The notes under the pieces are model-generated. The model saw only the letters and a list, made by a program, of their open reading frames with translations, did no database searches and was not told where the DNA came from. Below, in pieces: positions 13,426 to 16,703 of a DNA stretch of 16,703 bases (its first letter is position 1; each line of letters opens with the position of its first letter). The DNA comes from an uncultured Clostridia bacterium. Lineage in GTDB: Bacteria > Bacillota > Clostridia > Oscillospirales > Oscillospiraceae. The DNA lies in NCBI GenBank assembly GCA_938049125.1, contig CALICR010000194.1:1-16703 (forward strand), in the 5' to 3' direction. A program made the position numbers and the translations under genes.

Positions 13426-14529
13426 TCAGCTGATCTTCAGGTTTTCCCAGAGGGTGTTGATGTGGTCCAGCAGCTCGGGGCTGAGGTTCCGGTAGGCGTA
13501 CTCGTTGTACTGGGCGGCAAAGTCGCCGAGGTCGGGATAGAGGATGTCCATGGCCTCCTCGCCCATCTCCTCGATGTAGTCCGCGCTCTCATAAACCAGG
13601 CGGTTCGGGGAGGCGTAATAGATATACTCCGCGTTGGCCACCGCGGGCTCCTCGCTCAGCATGTAGTTGATGAAGCACTCGGCCAGCTCCTGGTTCTGGC
13701 AGCCCTTGGGGATGCACATGGCGTCGATGAAGTAGTTGGTGGGCTCCGGATAGTAGAACCGGAGGTCGACGCTGTCGGCCTGGGCGTCCAGCATGGTGAA
13801 GTAGTCGCCCGCGTAGTAGGAGGCGATGGCCGCCTCGCCGGACTCCATCATGTTGTAGATCTCGTCCATGACATAGCTCTTGACCAAAGGCCGCTGCTGG
13901 AGCAGCGTCTCCAGGGCGTCGTCCCAGACCGCCATATCTTCGGCGTTGACGTCGAGGCCGTTCTTGTACATGGCGGTGCCGAAGGCGTCGCGGGAATTGT
14001 TGTACTGGAGGATCTTGCCGCTGTACTTCTCATTCCACATGAGGTCCCAGCCCGTCGCGTCCGCCTCGTCCACCTGGTTGGCGTCATAGATGATGCCGAC
14101 GATGCCGTAGGTATAGGGCACGGTGTACTGGTCCTCGGCGTCGTAGTAGAGGCCGTGGAAGCTGTCGTCGATGTACTGATAGTTGGGAATGTTGTCGTAG
14201 TTCAGGGGCAGGAGCATATCCTCACTGGCCATGCGGGCGATCATGTAATCCGAGGGGATGATGACGTCGTAGCTGACCGCGCCGCTCTTGAGCTTGGCGT
14301 AGAGGTCCTCGTTGCTGGCGTAGGTGCTGTAGTTGACCTTGACGGCGGTGCCGTAGGTCTCCTCATACCAGCTCTCAAAGGCCTTGATGGTGTCGAGGGA
14401 GTCCTCGGAGCCGTCCGAGATGTACTCACCCCAGTTGTAGACGTTGAGCGTCAGGGTGTCCTTTGCGCCGCAGCCCGCCAGCAGCAGGCCCAGCAGCAGG
14501 CCCAGCAGGGCCGCAGCAATTCGTTTCAT
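13426..14529 (-). CDS. potD: Spermidine/putrescine-binding lipoprotein PotD
   Basis: A 367-residue extracellular polyamine-binding lipoprotein. The signal peptide ends in lipobox LAGC with Cys20. The two-lobed binding fold begins with LNVYNWGEYIS, whose Trp33 and Tyr36 match the aromatic polyamine-box positions of PotD. Later come IIPSDYMIARM (Ser93, Tyr95), NNSRDAFG (Asp181) and PTNYFIDAMCIPKG (Asp269), corresponding by my reading to ligand-contacting segments. Asn178 stands where E. coli PotD has an Asp, so the preferred polyamine may differ. GGAGGT precedes the ATG, which overlaps the potC stop by four bases. It is the last gene of the unit and is followed by a terminator. Confidence 0.94.
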   Translation of the reverse strand: MKRIAAALLGLLLGLLLAGCGAKDTLTLNVYNWGEYISDGSEDSLDTIKAFESWYEETYGTAVKVNYSTYASNEDLYAKLKSGAVSYDVIIPSDYMIARMASEDMLLPLNYDNIPNYQYIDDSFHGLYYDAEDQYTVPYTYGIVGIIYDANQVDEADATGWDLMWNEKYSGKILQYNNSRDAFGTAMYKNGLDVNAEDMAVWDDALETLLQQRPLVKSYVMDEIYNMMESGEAAIASYYAGDYFTMLDAQADSVDLRFYYPEPTNYFIDAMCIPKGCQNQELAECFINYMLSEEPAVANAEYIYYASPNRLVYESADYIEEMGEEAMDILYPDLGDFAAQYNEYAYRNLSPELLDHINTLWENLKIS

Positions 14530-15362
14530 TGGTTACCTCCATGTTTCTTCTTGGTCTTCCGGGCCGCCCGCACGCGGCGGCTGTCCTCATCGTCCACAAG
14601 GTTTGAGAGCAGCAGCAGGGCAAGCAGCACAAAGAATATGATGGTCGCAAGCGCGTACATCTTCGGGGTGACGGTCTTCTTCGTCATGCTGTAGATGCGG
14701 ATGGGCAGGGTCTGGAAGCCGTTGCCCTGGGTGAAATAGCTGATGACGAAGTCGTCCAGCGACAGCGTGAACGCCATGATCATGCCGGTGACGACGCCGG
14801 GCAGGATCTCCGGCACCTCCACCCGCAGGAAGGCCCGCAGGGGCGTGCAGCCCAGGTCCATGGCCGCCTCGGGCAGCGCCTTGTCCATCTGCTGGAGCTT
14901 CGGGAGCACCTGTAAAATGACATAGGGCAGGCAGAAGGTGACGTGGGAGATGAGCATGGTCCAGAAGCTGAGGCTCGTGGTCTTGCCGAACAGGGAGCCG
15001 ACAAAGACGAACATGAGCATCAGCGAGATGCCGGTGATGATCTCCGGGTTGATCATGGGGATGTTCGTGACGGTGTTCATCGCCGCCCGGAGCCAGCGCC
15101 TACGCAGCTTGTTGATGCCGACAGCGGCGGCGGTGCCCATGACCGTGGCGATGAGCGAGGCGCTGACTGCCAGGATCAGCGTGTTGCGTACGGCCTTCAG
15201 CGTCTCCCCGTCCCGGAACAGCTCCCGGTACCACTTGAGGGAAAAGCCGGAGAACACCGAGAGGCTCTTGGCCTCGTTGAAGGAGAACACCAGCAGAATG
15301 GCGATGGGCGCGAAGAGGAAGAAAAAGATCAGCACCGTGTAGATTTTCGAAGCAGTTTTCAT
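14526..15362 (-). CDS. potC: Spermidine/putrescine ABC transporter permease PotC
   Basis: A 278-residue inner-membrane permease with about six helices. The ATPase-docking EAA loop is at about residues 164-190 (PEAAMDLGCTPLRAF then PEILPGV), and the PotC signature TLSLDDFVISYFT follows at about 199-211. The C-terminus is a short basic tail. The ATG at 15362 has GGAGG nine bases upstream; the longer open frame upstream is simply an alternative frame running through potB. It starts two bases after the potB stop and overlaps potD by four bases, so the importer is made as a unit. Confidence 0.95.
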   Translation of the reverse strand: MKTASKIYTVLIFFFLFAPIAILLVFSFNEAKSLSVFSGFSLKWYRELFRDGETLKAVRNTLILAVSASLIATVMGTAAAVGINKLRRRWLRAAMNTVTNIPMINPEIITGISLMLMFVFVGSLFGKTTSLSFWTMLISHVTFCLPYVILQVLPKLQQMDKALPEAAMDLGCTPLRAFLRVEVPEILPGVVTGMIMAFTLSLDDFVISYFTQGNGFQTLPIRIYSMTKKTVTPKMYALATIIFFVLLALLLLSNLVDDEDSRRVRAARKTKKKHGGNQ

Positions 15363-15364
15363 CG

Positions 15365-16252
15365 TTACGCGCCTCCATAGACATGCCGCCGGGTCCAGGC
15401 GTTGGCCAGGGCCATGCTGGCCAGCAGGATGACCATCAGGATGAAGGCGATGGCCGCGGCAAAGTGGAGATTGCCCGCCACATACTGGCCCTCGATGGCG
15501 TCGCCGATGAGGTAGATGCGGCCGTTGCCCAGCTTCTGGGAGATGTAGAACGTGCTGATGGAGGGCACCAGCACCATGGTGATGCCGGAGATGACGCCGG
15601 GCAGGCTCAGGGGCCAGATGACGCGCCGCAGCACGCCGAGGTTGTTGCACCCGAGGTCCCGGGCGGCCTCCAGCAGCTTGCCGTCCATCTTCGCCATGAT
15701 GGAGTAGATGGGCATGATCATAAAGGGCAGGTAGTCATAGACCATGCCGACGACCACGGCCCCCTCGGTGCCGATGATCTGCACCGTGCCGAGGTGGAGG
15801 GCCTTCAGCAGGCCGTTGAGCAGGCCCGTGTCCTGGAGGATGGTCATCCAGGCGTAGGTCCTGATCAGGAAGTTCATCCACATGGGCACCATGAGCAGCG
15901 TCATCATGGTCTTCTGTGCCCGGGGCGAGGCCTGGGCGATGATGTAGGCGATGGGGTAGCCCAGCAGCAGGCAGAGCGCCGTGGAGATGAGCGCCAGCTT
16001 GAGGGAGCGCCAGAAGATCAGGAGATAGGTCCGGACCTCCCGCTCCGCGCCGTCCTCGCCGGTGACGGTGGAGACGGCGGTGAAAAAGCGGGTGATGTTC
16101 TCCGTGGTGAAGCCGAAGCCGTTGTCCGTAAAGGCATAGTAGGCGATAAAGATCAGCGGCACGATGACGAAGAGCGCCGCCCAGATGCCGTAGGGCATCA
16201 GCGCCGCGCGGTCCGCCAGCCGGACCCGCCGCCCCTGACGGGTCTCTTTCAT
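15365..16252 (-). CDS. potB: Spermidine/putrescine ABC transporter permease PotB
   Basis: A 295-residue permease, partner of PotC. The first helix lies at about residues 19-40, an extracytoplasmic loop at about 41-75, and the family segment PMWMNFLIRTYAWM at about 123-136. The EAA loop is at about 194-220 (LEAARDLGCNNLG then PLSLPGV). The start at 16252 overlaps the potA stop by four bases (ATGA), with GAGGAGG eight bases upstream inside the potA tail. Confidence 0.95.
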   Translation of the reverse strand: MKETRQGRRVRLADRAALMPYGIWAALFVIVPLIFIAYYAFTDNGFGFTTENITRFFTAVSTVTGEDGAEREVRTYLLIFWRSLKLALISTALCLLLGYPIAYIIAQASPRAQKTMMTLLMVPMWMNFLIRTYAWMTILQDTGLLNGLLKALHLGTVQIIGTEGAVVVGMVYDYLPFMIMPIYSIMAKMDGKLLEAARDLGCNNLGVLRRVIWPLSLPGVISGITMVLVPSISTFYISQKLGNGRIYLIGDAIEGQYVAGNLHFAAAIAFILMVILLASMALANAWTRRHVYGGA

Positions 16253-16703
16253 GCGTCGTCCTCCTCTGCGTTGGACAGCTCGTCCATCTCCATGCTGTAG
16301 GAGGAGTAGTCGCCGAACAGGTCGGAATACTCGGATTTTTTCATGATGTGGATGGCATCCGGCTCGATGAAGAGGCCGATGGTGCTGCCCTCGGGACAGA
16401 AGTCCGTAGTCTGGATCATCCACTTGAAGCCGCCGATGTCCACGATGATCTCATAGTGGACGCCCATGAAGGTGACGGAGGTGACGGTGCCCCGCAGCAT
16501 CCCCTGCTCCAGCGGCACGATGTCCACGTCCTCGGGCCGGACCACCACGTCCACCGGCTCGTTTTTGCCGAAGCCGCTGTCCACGCAGTCGAAGGTGTGT
16601 CCGGAGAAGCTGACGCGGCGGTCCTCCAGCATCACGCCGTCCACGATGTTGCTCTCGCCGATAAAGTCGGCCACGAAGGCGTTCTTCGGCTCGTTGTAGA
16701 TGT
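16249..16703 (-). CDS. potA: Polyamine ABC transporter ATPase PotA, C-terminal part
   Basis: Only the last 150 residues are inside the window; the Walker motifs lie beyond the right edge. What remains starts with YNEPKNAFVADFIGESNIV, the segment that joins the ATPase domain to the TOBE domain, followed by the TOBE-2 regulatory fold with VVVRPEDVDIV, TVTSVTFMGVHYEI and FIEPDAIHIM. This matches PotA-type ATPases that drive spermidine/putrescine uptake. An unusual Ser/Tyr/acidic tail (about the last 28 residues, ending NAEEDDA) follows. It is the first pot gene seen here; its promoter is outside the window. Confidence 0.93.
   Translation of the reverse strand, partial: IYNEPKNAFVADFIGESNIVDGVMLEDRRVSFSGHTFDCVDSGFGKNEPVDVVVRPEDVDIVPLEQGMLRGTVTSVTFMGVHYEIIVDIGGFKWMIQTTDFCPEGSTIGLFIEPDAIHIMKKSEYSDLFGDYSSYSMEMDELSNAEEDDA

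Noticed and set aside
14526..15650. Extended potC frame back to 15650
   Set aside because: Residues before MKTASKIYTV are an alternative frame of potB; the ATG at 15362 has GGAGG and gives the normal PotC N-terminus.

Overview
The window looks like chromosomal DNA from a GC-rich member of the Clostridia, probably an anaerobic gut-type Oscillospiraceae-like organism. This rests on the rplU-prp-rpmA-obg block with an N-terminally extended L27 and its protease Prp (a Firmicutes hallmark), no spo0B between rpmA and obg, Gram-positive lipoproteins, a sugar ABC transporter without its own ATPase, and an apbE/NusG-domain-II pair. The genus assignment is inference; no 16S or other decisive marker is present. 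Coding density is high and no intergenic gap reaches 300 bases. I see no tRNA, rRNA, CRISPR array, insertion sequence, prophage or defence gene.

Layout, left to right. (1) 1-3308, minus strand: mntP (Mn2+ efflux) with its own sigma-A promoter, then an MMPL/RND-type membrane transporter, then the first 14 codons of a secreted protein that runs off the left edge. (2) 3309-9451, minus strand: a sugar-uptake operon read in the order lipoprotein binding protein, MalF-type permease, MalG-type permease, LacI-family regulator, malQ. The promoter before the binding protein has an extended -10, paired A-tracts and a 26-bp operator/cre palindrome just after the predicted start. A strong hairpin separates the binding protein from the permeases, and a hairpin follows malQ. 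(3) 9452-10797, minus strand: apbE (FAD:protein FMN transferase lipoprotein) overlapping a membrane-anchored NusG-domain-II protein. (4) 10798-11023: divergent promoter region, with the apbE promoter leftward and a strong rplU promoter plus structured leader rightward. (5) 11024-13311, plus strand: rplU, prp, rpmA, a terminator, then obg. (6) 13312-13425: back-to-back terminators between convergent units. (7) 13426-16703, minus strand: potA (3' end only), potB, potC, potD, a polyamine ABC importer with overlapping or nearly touching genes.

How the parts work together. The sugar operon imports an oligosaccharide, plausibly a malto-oligosaccharide because malQ is linked, and MalQ then rearranges alpha-1,4-glucans in the cytoplasm. 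The LacI-family protein and/or CcpA would act at the operator. The ATPase must come from elsewhere, as with shared MsmX/MalK-type subunits in Firmicutes. The Pot cluster imports spermidine/putrescine. The ribosomal block makes L21 and L27, the protease that matures L27, and the ribosome-assembly GTPase Obg. ApbE would flavinylate an extracytoplasmic redox protein encoded outside the window.

I found no clearly new biological system. The most interesting signals are regulatory: the palindromic operator and its 81-bp-distant partner, the phased A-tracts before two strong promoters, the binding-protein/permease attenuator, and the terminator that leaves almost no room for an obg promoter. The glycine-spaced repeat tail of the MMPL protein also deserves a look.
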